Shown here: positions 1-8,639 of the stretch, one piece after another
Position numbering within the stretch: position 1 is the stretch's first letter
Layout of the letters: each line of letters opens with the position of its first letter
Assembly: GCA_947447825.1 (NCBI GenBank)
Contig: CANFLL010000029.1
Span: 1-43,938 of the forward strand
Length of the DNA: 43,938 nt
Reading direction: 5' to 3'
From: Chitinophagaceae bacterium
GTDB lineage: Bacteria; Bacteroidota; Bacteroidia; Chitinophagales; Chitinophagaceae
The notes under the pieces: model-generated
The model's input: only the letters and a program-made list of their open reading frames with translations
What the model was told of the DNA's origin: nothing
Database searches by the model: none
Made by a program: the position numbers and the translations under genes

Positions 1-210
1 CAGCCTCTGACTAAGCTTTATCAGACATTTATATTGCTTTATCAGTCCCTGACTAAGCTTTATCAAACTCTATTATTGCTTTATCAGACATTTATATTGC
101 TTTATAAATGGTTGACTAAGCATTATCAAACACTAAGTAAGCTTTATTAGTTACTGATTAAGCTTACTTAAACACTGAGTAAACTTCATTAGCCTCTTAT
201 CTAGCAGATC
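1..210. repeat. 21-bp degenerate tandem repeat array (array 1)
   Basis: Ten consecutive units of exactly 21 bp can be laid out from base 1 (starts at 1, 22, 43, 64, 85, 106, 127, 148, 169, 190). Units end in a conserved 'AAGCTTTAT' or 'TTGCTTTAT' and open with 'CAG' or 'CAA'. Units 22-42 and 85-105 are identical, and the units decay towards the right end. No reading frame or gene is visible. The array is cut by the window edge, so its full length is unknown. Confidence 0.85.
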
Positions 211-525
211 ATACCTTTCCAAAACACCACTCGGGCAATTCTTTCGTAGGATGAATTGTGTGTACTACCCGCTAGTCCAAGTCAAATTCGCTACTAGTGC
301 AGGAATAGTAAAGGTGATAAGATACTACTCGAAAATCAGGGTGCTGGCGCATGACTCTTTCTTATGCCTCATATTACTAAGATTGATAAAATGGGAAATT
401 TAAAATGGTATCGGTTGTAGGCTTTAACGATGTCAATTTCAGAAACATTTAGTAAAACTATTATTTCCCTTAAATCTTCACTCTTTAAAGCCAAAAACTC
501 CCCCAGTAGCCTTAAAAGATTTTAG
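211..525. other. Gene-free stretch
   Basis: About 315 bases between the first two repeat arrays. No open reading frame with coding character, no hairpin and no clear promoter were seen on either strand. It may hold decayed sequence. Confidence 0.5.
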
Positions 526-672
526 TTTAAGTCCACTACTGGTCGTTTTGTATCCACTTGGGAACAGTTTAAGTCCACTAACGGAGGATTTGAGTTCACT
601 GCCAAACGATTTAACTCCACTGCCGGACAATTTGAATCCACTATCAGAAGATTTATTTCCATTGCCAGAGTT
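526..672. repeat. 21-bp degenerate tandem repeat array (array 2)
   Basis: Seven units averaging 21 bp (starts at 526, 546, 568, 589, 610, 631, 652), consensus roughly TTTRARTCCACTGCCRGACGA. The first two units are 20 and 22 bp, so the phase is kept. The sequence is unrelated to array 1 although the period is the same. No gene overlaps it. Confidence 0.8.
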
Positions 673-763
673 TTTGGGGCTACAGACCTTATTTAAGCCC
701 TGCGGAAATAAATAATTTTAAGAATTAACTCTAAAATAATTTGATGTAATTTTTCAGTTGTAT

Positions 764-875
764 TTTAACCACAATGGCACTAAGGTTTAGGATTCCCATT
801 TTGCATCACCTAACAAATAACAGTAGGTACTAATTTCTTGTGTTCTTTATGTAATTCCTTGTGTACTTTGTTGTA
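764..875. repeat. Dispersed imperfect palindrome (ACCACAAAGTTCAC family), copy 1
   Basis: The left part reads 'TTTAACCACAATGGCACT' and 'AAGGTTTA'. The right part (835-875), read on the minus strand, is 'TACAACAAAGTACACAAGG' followed by a second A-rich block with 'AACACAAG'. Both arms follow the same consensus seen at 2214-2350, 7467-7598 and 8337-8467. It lies just upstream of the FIST gene. Confidence 0.5.
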
Positions 876-974
876 AATATATCCTTGAGTGGTAGCGTTT
901 TTCCGCTGTTGAGAACTTTATCTTTTTATCTTTTAACAATTAATGAAAACTTCTTAGTTTCACCACTTCAAACA

Positions 975-986
975 ACATATATTTTG
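975..986 (+). promoter_or_regulatory. Possible -7 element upstream of FIST gene
   Basis: 'ATATATTTTGC' is one base off the Bacteroidota -7 consensus TAnnTTTG and ends only a few bases before the ATG at 991, so the transcript would have a very short leader. No convincing -33 element was found. Confidence 0.35.
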
Positions 987-990
987 CTTT

Positions 991-2121
991 ATGAAAACAA
1001 CACAAGCTCACTACATAAATGGTATTTGGAAGGATACTTCCCTAGATACTACTATTAAACCTCAGTTGGTATTGGCATTTGGCGATACGCCTTTGGTAGG
1101 TGATGAGGCAATCTTCAATCATCTAAAAACAAAATTTCCTAATGCAGACATTGTTTCTGCATCTACTTCTGGTGAAATTTTGGGTAATGAATTGTTCGAT
1201 GAAACAGTGGTAGTTACTGCAATAGAGTTCGAAAAAACAACTATCAAAGCAGTTGATACTAACTTTTTGGATCATGAAAATAGCTTTGAAGTTGGCAAGT
1301 ATTTAATGAATACTTTATTGGCCGACGACTTAACCTCGGTATTGGTATTTTCTGATGGTGGATTAATTAATGGTAGTGAACTAGTGAGCGGACTGAACGA
1401 GGATAAGCCAGCTAATGTGTTTGTGACGGGTGGATTGGCAGGTGATGCTGCTAGGTTTAAACAAACATTTGTGGGACTGAATGAAACCGCTTTCACAGGA
1501 AAAATTGTTGCCATTGGGTTTTATGGCTCTAACATTACCATTGGTCATAGCTCTTATGGTGGTTGGGATGAGTTTGGAAGGGAAAGAGTGGTTACTAGTA
1601 GCGACAAAAATGTGTTGTATGAGCTAGACAATGAAAATGCGTTGGATTTGTATAAGGAATACTTGGGCCCTTATGTGGACGAATTGCCAGGTTCTGCGCT
1701 GTTGTTTCCATTGTCTATCAAAATTGGTGATGATAATGTTAATTTGGTACGGACAATTTTGTCAATAGATGAGTCGGATAAATCGATGACTTTTGCTGGT
1801 AATTTGCCAATAGGCAGTAAGGTTCGTTTGATGAAAGCAAACTTCGATAAACTAATTCATGCGTCTACCAATGCCGCCACCGAGTCTCTAAACGATAATA
1901 AATCGCCAGATTTAGCCATTTTGATTAGTTGCGTGGGAAGAAAATTGGTTCTTCAAGAAAGAACAGTTGAAGAAGTTGAAGCTGCCAGAAATATATTTGG
2001 TGAAGCAACCACCATTACAGGCTTCTATTCGTATGGTGAAATATCTCCGTTTAACCCCAATACGAAGTGTGAATTGCATAATCAAACAATGACAATTACA
2101 ACTTTTAATGAATCGGTTTAG
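991..2121 (+). CDS. FIST domain signal-transduction protein
   Basis: A 376-residue soluble protein with no signal peptide or membrane segment. The N-terminal half matches the FIST_N pattern: 'LVLAFGDTPLVGDEAI', then the 'SASTSGEILGNEL' block near residues 57-69, and 'VTGGLAGDAARF' near 146-157. The C-terminal half matches FIST_C, with 'LPGSALLFPLSI' and a late 'GFYSYGEISP' segment before the end. FIST domains are known as small-ligand sensory modules, proposed to bind amino-acid-like ligands, and are often encoded beside histidine kinases or cyclic-nucleotide enzymes. Here a hybrid kinase follows on the same strand after 366 bases, so a partner role in sensing is inferred. ATG at 991 is the only start that keeps the full domain. 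The ligand cannot be told. Confidence 0.88.
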   Translation: MKTTQAHYINGIWKDTSLDTTIKPQLVLAFGDTPLVGDEAIFNHLKTKFPNADIVSASTSGEILGNELFDETVVVTAIEFEKTTIKAVDTNFLDHENSFEVGKYLMNTLLADDLTSVLVFSDGGLINGSELVSGLNEDKPANVFVTGGLAGDAARFKQTFVGLNETAFTGKIVAIGFYGSNITIGHSSYGGWDEFGRERVVTSSDKNVLYELDNENALDLYKEYLGPYVDELPGSALLFPLSIKIGDDNVNLVRTILSIDESDKSMTFAGNLPIGSKVRLMKANFDKLIHASTNAATESLNDNKSPDLAILISCVGRKLVLQERTVEEVEAARNIFGEATTITGFYSYGEISPFNPNTKCELHNQTMTITTFNESV

Positions 2122-2127
2122 TAAAAA

Positions 2128-2350
2128 ATAACCGCAAAGTTCGCAAAGGAATTAGGCAATGAAGGAGCAAAGGGCGAATATTTATTAAAAGCTACTTGCC
2201 ACTTAGGGGAGCTATACCACTAAGTTCACGAAGAAAAAACAAAGGACACAAAGGTTTAGAGTCCCGGTTGAAAATTCTAAACAAGATTAGAAATATCATT
2301 CTGTAATTGTGATCTATGTGAAAACCTTAGTGTCCCTTTTGGTAATAATA
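2128..2350. repeat. Dispersed palindrome family, copies 2a and 2b, in the FIST-kinase gap
   Basis: 2128-2174 holds a lone left arm ('AACCGCAAAGTTCGCAAAGG'). 2214-2350 is a fuller copy: left arm 'ACCACTAAGTTCACGAAG' followed by 'CAAAGGACACAAAGGTTT', right arm 'AAACCTTAGTGTCCCTTTTG', the partial reverse complement of the left. A short open frame at 2309-2506 overlaps the right arm and has no coding character. The element separates the FIST and kinase genes, so it could form a hairpin in a joint transcript. Confidence 0.6.
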
Positions 2351-2487
2351 CACCTGATTACTCGCCTTATTGGGTGTCTTTTATTTAGTGATGACTACTT
2401 AAATAGATTCAACAAGTGGGAGATTAAAAAATTAATATACATTAGCAATTCTGTTGCTTTTCGCAAATCATTCAAGAAAAGGTATAT

Positions 2488-4002
2488 ATGGCATTTCATA
2501 AAATAGTAGATTCACTTTTAGGTAAGCATTTTCCAGACGGATACAATAAGGAAGACAAAAATCTTGTTAGATTCCTAGAATCCATATCTAGTCACTACAA
2601 TACTTTTGATCGTGACAAAAAGATTACTGAACATGCTTTTACTATTAGTGAAAAAGAATTTGCAAATGCTACAGAAAGTCTGAGGGCGCAAAATGAGATT
2701 ACTAAAAAGTCTATTGAAAAACTAAAAGACGCTATCATCCATCTCTCCCCCCATCGTGCGTCTAGCTTAAAGCAAGAAGATACTGGAGACGATAATGACA
2801 TTATTTCTATCATTTCTTTTTTGTCAGAATTAATTAAAAAGTCTAAAGCTTTAGAACTTGATTTAATTAATGCAAAAGAGGTTGCGGAGAAAGCTGCTCT
2901 GGCAAAGAGTGAGTTTTTGAGTGTGATGAGCCACGAAATTCGTACGCCGTTGAATGCAATCATTGGCACTATTTCGTTGTTTAAATTTCAAGAAGGATTA
3001 GATGAGCAAAAAAAAGATTTGCTTAGGGTGATGGAAATATCTTCCGAAAACTTGTTGAGCTTAATTAATGATGTGTTGGATTTTAGCAAAATGGAAGAAG
3101 GTAAAATAAACTTCTCCGAAAGAGATATTGAGATAAAGGCATTCCTTAAAAATATTCGATTAGGCAATAGAGTTAGGGCAGAAGAAAAAGGCAATACCCT
3201 TAAAGTAATGCTGGATGATGATATTCCTGATTTTGTTAAAGGAGACGATTTGCGTCTTGGACAGATTTTGAATAACCTTATTTCTAATGCACTGAAGTTT
3301 ACCAAGAACGGTACTGTTACCATTACTGCATCTCTTCATAAAAAAACTTCGGAATTTGTTGAACTCTTTTTTGAAGTAGCAGATACAGGCATTGGTATTC
3401 CAGAGGAAAAACAAAAGCTCATTTTTGAACGTTTCACACAGGCTAATAATAATATCACTAGAGAATATGGAGGTTCTGGTTTAGGGCTTACCATTATTAA
3501 ACGCTTATTGTTATTGCAAGGTAGCGATGTACAATTAACTAGTACTGTTGGAAAAGGTTCTAAGTTCTTCTTTTATTTAAAGTTTAAAAATAGTGATGCA
3601 AAAGCGAAGCACTTGTCTGAAGAACATGTAGTGAAATCTGACTTAAACGGCATAAGTGTGCTATTAGTAGAAGATGTGGAGTTTAATATTTTTGTGGCAG
3701 AGATGATGTTGAGCAACTGGAATGCCAAGGTTGATAAAGCCGAAAACGGAATTGTAGCCATTGAAAAAATTAAAAATAACCATTACGATTTAGTGCTGAT
3801 GGACATTCAGATGCCAGTTATGGATGGTTATACAGCCACAGAAGAGATTAGGAAATTTAATACCATAATTCCAATTATTGCACTTACGGCCTCACTATCC
3901 ATAGATATTCAGGAAAAGGCAACAGAAGTAGGCATGAATGGCTTTATTACTAAACCATTTAATCCGAATGAGCTGTTTGCTATTATAAGCAAGAATGTGT
4001 GA
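2488..4002 (+). CDS. Hybrid sensor histidine kinase with C-terminal receiver
   Basis: 504 residues, cytoplasmic, with no membrane segment. The N-terminal ~130 residues are charged and helical, likely a coiled-coil signalling helix with no recognised ligand domain. The HisKA block is 'FLSVMSHEIRTPLNAIIG' with phospho-acceptor His149. The ATPase domain shows the N box 'NLISNALKFTKNG', the G1 box 'DTGIGIPEEK', the F box 'FERFTQ' and the G2 box 'GGSGLGL'. The receiver follows with the acidic pair in 'LLVEDVEFN', phospho-acceptor Asp439 in 'LMDIQMPVMDGY', Thr in 'IALTAS' and Lys in 'FITKPF'. There is no HPt domain or output domain, so the phosphate must pass to another protein. With no sensor domain of its own, it probably takes its signal from the FIST protein upstream; this is inference from adjacency and from known FIST-kinase pairing. 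Confidence 0.93.
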   Translation: MAFHKIVDSLLGKHFPDGYNKEDKNLVRFLESISSHYNTFDRDKKITEHAFTISEKEFANATESLRAQNEITKKSIEKLKDAIIHLSPHRASSLKQEDTGDDNDIISIISFLSELIKKSKALELDLINAKEVAEKAALAKSEFLSVMSHEIRTPLNAIIGTISLFKFQEGLDEQKKDLLRVMEISSENLLSLINDVLDFSKMEEGKINFSERDIEIKAFLKNIRLGNRVRAEEKGNTLKVMLDDDIPDFVKGDDLRLGQILNNLISNALKFTKNGTVTITASLHKKTSEFVELFFEVADTGIGIPEEKQKLIFERFTQANNNITREYGGSGLGLTIIKRLLLLQGSDVQLTSTVGKGSKFFFYLKFKNSDAKAKHLSEEHVVKSDLNGISVLLVEDVEFNIFVAEMMLSNWNAKVDKAENGIVAIEKIKNNHYDLVLMDIQMPVMDGYTATEEIRKFNTIIPIIALTASLSIDIQEKATEVGMNGFITKPFNPNELFAIISKNV

Positions 4003-4092
4003 TTTTAGTGGTGAGTAGTAGTAGGATTCTTAATTTTTTCTTTTGATGAGTAGTAACAAATCATTTAAACAGTGGTAAGAAAATTTTTCAAT

Positions 4093-4124
4093 GCCCTTAA
4101 TTGTAAAAGATTAAGGGCTTTTTT
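4093..4124 (+). terminator. Rho-independent terminator after the hybrid kinase
   Basis: Perfect 9-bp stem GCCCTTAAT / ATTAAGGGC with an 8-base loop, followed by six T. It lies between the kinase stop and the ldcA-like gene, so the two genes are separate units. Confidence 0.85.
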
Positions 4125-4147
4125 ATAATAGTATTTAGATAGGAGTA

Positions 4148-5053
4148 ATGATAAAAATACCCCCTTACTTACAAATTGGTGACACCATTGGCATTGTGTG
4201 TCCAGCAGGATATATGCCTTATCAAAATGCCGAAACTTGTATTAATACCTTAATTGAATGGGGATTTAAAGTTAAAGTGGGGAACACATTGGGACATCAG
4301 TTTAACTACTTTTCTGGAACTGATGCAGAACGTTTGGCAGATTTGCAAACAATGCTTGACGATAATGACGTTAAAGCCATTCTTTGTGGAAGAGGCGGTT
4401 TTGGACTAAGCAGAATTATTGATTCCCTGAACTTCGACGTATTTGTTCAAAAGCCTAAATGGATAATTGGCTTTAGCGATGTAACCATTTTGCATGCCCA
4501 TATTCATTCGCAATTTGGCATTGCAACACTTCATGCTCCCATGGCTGCGGCTTTTAATGTGGGCGGCTTTAAAGATGAATATGTGCAATCATTACGCAAT
4601 GTAATTTTGGGACATAGCTACAGCTATTCTTGTAAAGCGCATCCATTAAACAAAAAGGGAGAAGCAGAAGGTGAATTGATTGGAGGTAATCTTTGCCTTG
4701 TGGCACATTTAATAGGGTCACCATCCAGCTATACAAATACTAAGGGGAAAATTCTTTTTTTAGAAGATGTAGGAGAATATTTATACAATATAGATAGACT
4801 CTTTATACAGTTAAAACGTAGCGGACTGCTCAATAATCTGGCTGCCTTAATAATAGGAGGATTTACGGATATGAAGGATACTGTTATTCCTTATGGCAGT
4901 GATGTTTATTCAATCATTAGCAACCATCTTTCTAACTATGATTATCCAGTATGTTTCAATTTTCCTGTTGGTCATCAAACAAATAACTACGCACTAAAAG
5001 TGGGGGCAATACACAAACTAAGCATTCAAAATGAAGTGAAAGTAAGTGGGTAA
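4148..5053 (+). CDS. ldcA: Muramoyltetrapeptide LD-carboxypeptidase (peptidase S66)
   Basis: 301 residues, the usual length for family S66, which trims the terminal D-alanine from murein tetrapeptides in cell-wall recycling. The nucleophile Ser110 sits in 'IIGFSDVTILHAH'. The glutamate of the catalytic triad is in 'LFLEDVGEYLYNIDR', and the histidine is His276 in 'PVGHQTNNYALKVG'. Other family blocks are 'GIVCPAGYM' at the N-terminus, 'CGRGGFGLSRI' and 'GELIGGNLCLVAHLIGSP'. No signal peptide is visible, which fits a cytoplasmic recycling enzyme. 'AGGAG' at 4141-4145 is a good ribosome binding site for the ATG at 4148. It is a single-gene unit bounded by hairpins on both sides. Confidence 0.93.
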   Translation: MIKIPPYLQIGDTIGIVCPAGYMPYQNAETCINTLIEWGFKVKVGNTLGHQFNYFSGTDAERLADLQTMLDDNDVKAILCGRGGFGLSRIIDSLNFDVFVQKPKWIIGFSDVTILHAHIHSQFGIATLHAPMAAAFNVGGFKDEYVQSLRNVILGHSYSYSCKAHPLNKKGEAEGELIGGNLCLVAHLIGSPSSYTNTKGKILFLEDVGEYLYNIDRLFIQLKRSGLLNNLAALIIGGFTDMKDTVIPYGSDVYSIISNHLSNYDYPVCFNFPVGHQTNNYALKVGAIHKLSIQNEVKVSG

Positions 5054-5058
5054 TTTTC

Positions 5059-5114
5059 AATGAATAATGATAAATGTTTAAAGATTAATTTCTAAACATT
5101 TATCATTATTCATT
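5059..5114. terminator. 22-bp perfect AT-rich hairpin between convergent genes
   Basis: AATGAATAATGATAAATGTTTA at 5059-5080 is the exact reverse complement of 5093-5114, with a 12-base loop. It fills almost the whole 67-base gap between the convergent stops of ldcA and the GH43 gene, so it probably serves both transcripts. The stem is unusually long and almost free of G:C pairs. Confidence 0.65.
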
Positions 5115-5120
5115 TAAAAT

Positions 5121-6797
5121 CTATCTTTCTATTCTAAACCAATCAAAATCAGCATAACCAGTTTCATAAGTTTTGCCATGTCTGATTGCAAAAATGCCCA
5201 CTTTGGCACCAACCCATTTTCCTTTTTTAGCTTCAAACGATTCCCCAATTGGTTTATATGTTATACCGTCTTCACTGTAGCTAAAGCTGCATAAGGCATT
5301 GCCATAGTCAGTGTTTTCTGCATTATGAACTTGTTTATTAGATGGATCAGCATTGGTAACCGTTACTTTAAAATAGAGTGTGGTACTTTTAACTGTAACC
5401 GTTTCCAGCTTTTGTTCTGCTTTGCCATGCTCTGCATCAATACATTTTGTTTGGCCAATAACCAATCCCTGAGGCGTCTTCTTAACAGACAAATACGAGT
5501 AATCGATACCGGTTATTATAATACCTGTTTCTTCATCATCTGTTCTTGGCGTAAAGGTGAACTTAGTAGTAGCTGTGAAGTTAGGTGCAGGGAATTTCTG
5601 TGTAAGCAGATTAGGCACTTGCCAAAAGTTAAGTGATCCATCAGGAACAGGTACATTATAAATGCGTAGGAAACCATAGCTTCTGCCTGCTGGAAAGCCA
5701 AAGTTGCTTTTGGGGTTAGCATTCCATTGCCATTGAAGACCAAGTTTACTCTCATTAAATTCATCCGATTCAGCGGGTGTTTCTATTGGATATGTTTTAC
5801 CCACGTTAGGTTTTTTGTAGGTCAACACAGGTTCGCCAATGCCATTGCCATCTGCATCAACACCCATTAATGGCCAATCATTCACCCATTTCAAAGGCTC
5901 CAAGTGCAATATTCTACCATAAGCATCCTTGTCCTGAAAATGAAGAAACCAGCTTTCGCCTGTTTGAGTTTCAACCCATCCTCCTTGGTGAGGACCATTG
6001 GTAACTGATTTTCCTTGTTCTAAAACAATTTTTTGTTCATAAGGTCCGTAAATATTTTTACTTCTCATAGCCAATTGCCACCCTTTTCCCACACCACCTG
6101 AAGGAGCCATTATGTAATAATATCCATTACGTTTATACAGTTTTGGCCCTTCTACAGTAGGGTTTTTGTCATGCCCATCAAAAACAATTGCGCCATCATC
6201 TAACAGTTTTGTTCCGTCAGCACTCATTTTGTTCAATATCAGTGTGCTTTTTATTCCAGCCCTACTAGCTGCTAATCCGTTTATTAAATAAGCCTCCCCG
6301 TCTTCATCCCAAAAAGGACATGGGTCAATCCATCCTTTAGCTTTTTTAACTAAAATAGGCAAACTCCATGGACCAGCAGGATTCGTTGCTTTGATTACAT
6401 AAATGCCCAAGTCTGGATCTGGATAATAAATATAAAATTCGCCGTTATGGAAACGAATAGCAGGCGCCCAAACGCCACCACCATTCTGAACTGTGTCAAA
6501 TCGGTCATAAGGAGGTTGAAGTGTGAGTGCATTGCAAAGGATTGTCCAGTTTACTAAGTCTTTAGAATGTAAAATTGGCAAGCCGGGAACATAATTAAAA
6601 CTAGAAGCTACCAGATAATAATCATCGCCAACCCTAATAGCATCAGGATCTGAATAGTCAGCATGTAGAATAGGGTTTTTAAATGTGCCATCACCATTAT
6701 CAGCTACCCAAACTTTAGATACATAAGGAACAGATTTTTGGGAAAAGGAAATGTTGGTAAAGGATAGTAAAATAACTAAAGGAAGAAATTGTCTCAT
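5121..6797 (-). CDS. Secreted glycoside hydrolase family 43 (beta-xylosidase/arabinofuranosidase type)
   Basis: 558 residues. Residues 1-19 form a signal peptide ending near 'ISFSQK'. The five-bladed propeller domain (about 30-330) starts with 'NPILHADYSDPDAIRVG', where Asp50 is the expected general base. Asp158 in 'GWIDPCPFWDEDG' is the expected pKa modulator, and Glu216 in 'NPTVEGPKLYK' the general acid. From about residue 342 ('ESDEFNESKLGLQWQW') a concanavalin-like C-terminal domain typical of GH43 xylosidases continues to the end. No T9SS sorting domain or lipobox is seen, so the enzyme is probably periplasmic. It likely removes xylose or arabinose from hemicellulose fragments; the exact substrate cannot be read from sequence. 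It stands alone, without SusC/SusD genes nearby, so this is not a classical polysaccharide utilisation locus. Confidence 0.92.
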   Translation of the reverse strand: MRQFLPLVILLSFTNISFSQKSVPYVSKVWVADNGDGTFKNPILHADYSDPDAIRVGDDYYLVASSFNYVPGLPILHSKDLVNWTILCNALTLQPPYDRFDTVQNGGGVWAPAIRFHNGEFYIYYPDPDLGIYVIKATNPAGPWSLPILVKKAKGWIDPCPFWDEDGEAYLINGLAASRAGIKSTLILNKMSADGTKLLDDGAIVFDGHDKNPTVEGPKLYKRNGYYYIMAPSGGVGKGWQLAMRSKNIYGPYEQKIVLEQGKSVTNGPHQGGWVETQTGESWFLHFQDKDAYGRILHLEPLKWVNDWPLMGVDADGNGIGEPVLTYKKPNVGKTYPIETPAESDEFNESKLGLQWQWNANPKSNFGFPAGRSYGFLRIYNVPVPDGSLNFWQVPNLLTQKFPAPNFTATTKFTFTPRTDDEETGIIITGIDYSYLSVKKTPQGLVIGQTKCIDAEHGKAEQKLETVTVKSTTLYFKVTVTNADPSNKQVHNAENTDYGNALCSFSYSEDGITYKPIGESFEAKKGKWVGAKVGIFAIRHGKTYETGYADFDWFRIER

Positions 6798-6896
6798 TGC
6801 AGCAAATTGTTTATATGTTATTATTTTTCTGTAAAACTAATAATTCTTGATTGATAATGCTTAATAAGGTTTAATTGTAATGATATTTTTTAACTC

Positions 6897-7286
6897 CTAA
6901 CCACTATAAAGTTCCAAAGGCAAGCCGTCAGGGTCATTGAAGAAAAAGAATTTTTTGTTTGTTGTTTCATCTATTCTAATGTCCTCACAGCTCACACCGG
7001 TTGATTCAAGATAAGATTTTGCTGCATCTATGTCATCCACACTAAAAGCCAAGTGTCTCAATCCTACGGCTTCTGGTCTGCTTGGTCTTGCGGCAGGGGA
7101 GGGGAAAGAAAACAGTTCAATAACATATTTGCCATTTAAACATAGGTCTAGTTTGTAGCTGTTTCTTGCTTCTCTGAATACTTCTTGCTGGATGGTAAAA
7201 CCTAAAATATTGGTATAAAAGTGTTTGCTTGCTTCATAATCAGCACAAATAATAGCAATGTGGTGAATTCCTTTTAGTGATAACAT
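6897..7286 (-). CDS. VOC/glyoxalase family protein (GloA2/YaeR-like)
   Basis: About 130 residues. Two beta-alpha-beta-beta-beta units of the vicinal-oxygen-chelate fold can be seen. The first begins 'IHHIAIICADYEASKHFYTN' and ends at 'VIELFSFP'. The second begins 'GLRHLAFSVDDID' and ends 'DPDGLPLELYSG'. The His and Glu residues in these four segments are the usual metal ligands. The open frame reaches an ATG at 7292, but the ATG two codons further in (7286), giving 'MLSLKGIHHIAI', fits the family length better. Family members are often called glyoxalase, but only some have lactoylglutathione lyase activity, so the substrate is open. It shares a strand with the GH43 and peroxidase genes, with a 383-base gap to the latter. 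Confidence 0.85.
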   Translation of the reverse strand: MLSLKGIHHIAIICADYEASKHFYTNILGFTIQQEVFREARNSYKLDLCLNGKYVIELFSFPSPAARPSRPEAVGLRHLAFSVDDIDAAKSYLESTGVSCEDIRIDETTNKKFFFFNDPDGLPLELYSG

Positions 7287-7466
7287 AAACATCTATTAAA
7301 ATTAAAGTAAGAGTTGCTACTCAAGTGTATTTTAATTACAAAGCAAACTAAGGATTTCACAAAGAACAGAAGGAGCGTGAATACTCATTTGTTAAGATGT
7401 GATAAAAGCAAACCTTAAATCATTGTAACCTTTGTTTTTTCGTAACTCTTCAGGGGTTATTTACCA

Positions 7467-7598
7467 CGAACTACACAAGGAAAATAATAATTACACTAAG
7501 GTTTAAAGTCAACCAATGTAAATTCTGTAGAAATAATACAACACAATCCTTGTGTTCTTGGTGAAAGCATTAATGACCCTTGTGGTTAAATACGCCCT
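7467..7598. repeat. Dispersed palindrome family, copy 3
   Basis: The left arm begins 'TTTACCACGAACTACACAAGG' and runs to 'ACACTAAGGTTTAAAG'. The right arm contains 'AATCCTTGTGTTCTTGGTG' and ends 'CCCTTGTGGTTAAAT', the approximate reverse complement. It fills most of the 383-base gap between the VOC and peroxidase genes; nothing else is visible there. Confidence 0.6.
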
Positions 7599-7675
7599 GA
7601 ATAATTACTTTTTTTCTAGGTAGAACTTAGTGATAAAATCCCATTGTGGCAACAAGAAAGTCGCAAATCTACTTT

Positions 7676-8278
7676 TTATTTCTCTATAGCACTTATTATG
7701 CGTTTATCTAAAGGAGAAACCCCTTGTCTAAAATAATGGGTCAACACGCCCTGCTCATTAATTAGGTATTTACAAAAGTTCCATGAAGGTTCTTTTTTGC
7801 ACCAACCATTTTTTGTTTCATCGGTAAGCCATTGATACATCTCGCTTTGGTTATTCACTTTTAACACATGCCCTTTCTTCATTATTGGAAAGGTGACACC
7901 ATAATTTATTTTACAAAATTTTGTAATTGAAGAATCATTAGCGGGCTCCTGTTCTTTAAAGTCATTAGAGGGAAAAGCTATTATTACCAGTTTGTCTTGA
8001 TATTTTTTATAAAGCTTTTCTAGTTCATCATATTGGGCCGTGTATCCACAATTACTTGCAGTATTAACCAGCATTATTTTCTTGCCTTTATATTTCTCCA
8101 GCGATAAAGTATCGTTATTGCTTGCAATCATTTGAACGTAATAAATGCTAGTTAAGGGTGGTTTATTACCAATGTTCGTTAAACAAGCATCTTTCCCAGG
8201 AATTAACTTGTCAATAAATATAAGAAATGGATAAATGAACTTTAGCACAATTTGTTTAAATGTCATTTTTATTTTCAT
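7676..8278 (-). CDS. Glutathione peroxidase-family (thioredoxin-type) peroxidase
   Basis: 200 residues. The peroxidatic Cys77 is in 'LVNTASNCGYTAQY', Gln110 in 'FKEQEPAN' and Trp166-Asn167 in 'SWNFCKYL', matching the catalytic tetrad of the family. The segment usually written FPCNQF is here 'FPSNDF', so that Cys is replaced by Ser104. Cys122 in 'KFCKINYGVTFP' is kept, at the position that acts as resolving cysteine in thioredoxin-dependent members. The N-terminus adds about 40 residues with a hydrophobic stretch (residues 10-26), so the enzyme may be membrane-anchored or exported. A second ATG at codon 5 is an alternative start. It probably detoxifies hydrogen or lipid peroxides using thioredoxin. 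Confidence 0.9.
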   Translation of the reverse strand: MKIKMTFKQIVLKFIYPFLIFIDKLIPGKDACLTNIGNKPPLTSIYYVQMIASNNDTLSLEKYKGKKIMLVNTASNCGYTAQYDELEKLYKKYQDKLVIIAFPSNDFKEQEPANDSSITKFCKINYGVTFPIMKKGHVLKVNNQSEMYQWLTDETKNGWCKKEPSWNFCKYLINEQGVLTHYFRQGVSPLDKRIISAIEK

Positions 8279-8336
8279 ATACTAACAGTATTTTTTGGCA
8301 AATGGTTCTCCTTTTTGGTTACAATTCAGGAACTTT

Positions 8337-8467
8337 TCCGCTAAGTTCACAAGTGAAAACACTCAGGACACTAGTAAATGCTGTATATGCCTAAGTAATT
8401 CTTCATAGCTAGTAAAATATATTTCTAGTGTTCTCAGTGAAATACCTTAGTGTTTATTGTGGTAAAA
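8337..8467. repeat. Dispersed palindrome family, copy 4
   Basis: The left arm is 'CCGCTAAGTTCACAAGTG' followed by 'ACACTCAGGACACTAG'. The right arm is 'CTAGTGTTCTCAGTGAAAT' then 'CCTTAGTGTTTATTGTGGTA'. The arms pair over about 45 bases with several mismatches and enclose a loop of about 45 bases. It lies between the divergent peroxidase and phosphoesterase genes; the rest of that gap (8468-8639) shows nothing clear. Confidence 0.65.
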
Positions 8468-8639
8468 AAGCCCAAGTTTAGTTTTCCTCTCTGTGATGCT
8501 TCTGCGCAAATAGTTTTTCTACTTCAGTTTGATAAGTGATGCTCCTTCTTTTTGTTCTTCGAACAATCCTTAACAATTTAGTTATGTTTAGTTAATGCTC
8601 TGTTAACATTAGTTATTGAATTTTGACAAACTTTAATAA

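Noticed and set aside
2309-2506. 65-codon open frame before the hybrid kinase
   Set aside because: Overlaps the arm of the dispersed palindrome and the kinase start; no coding character.
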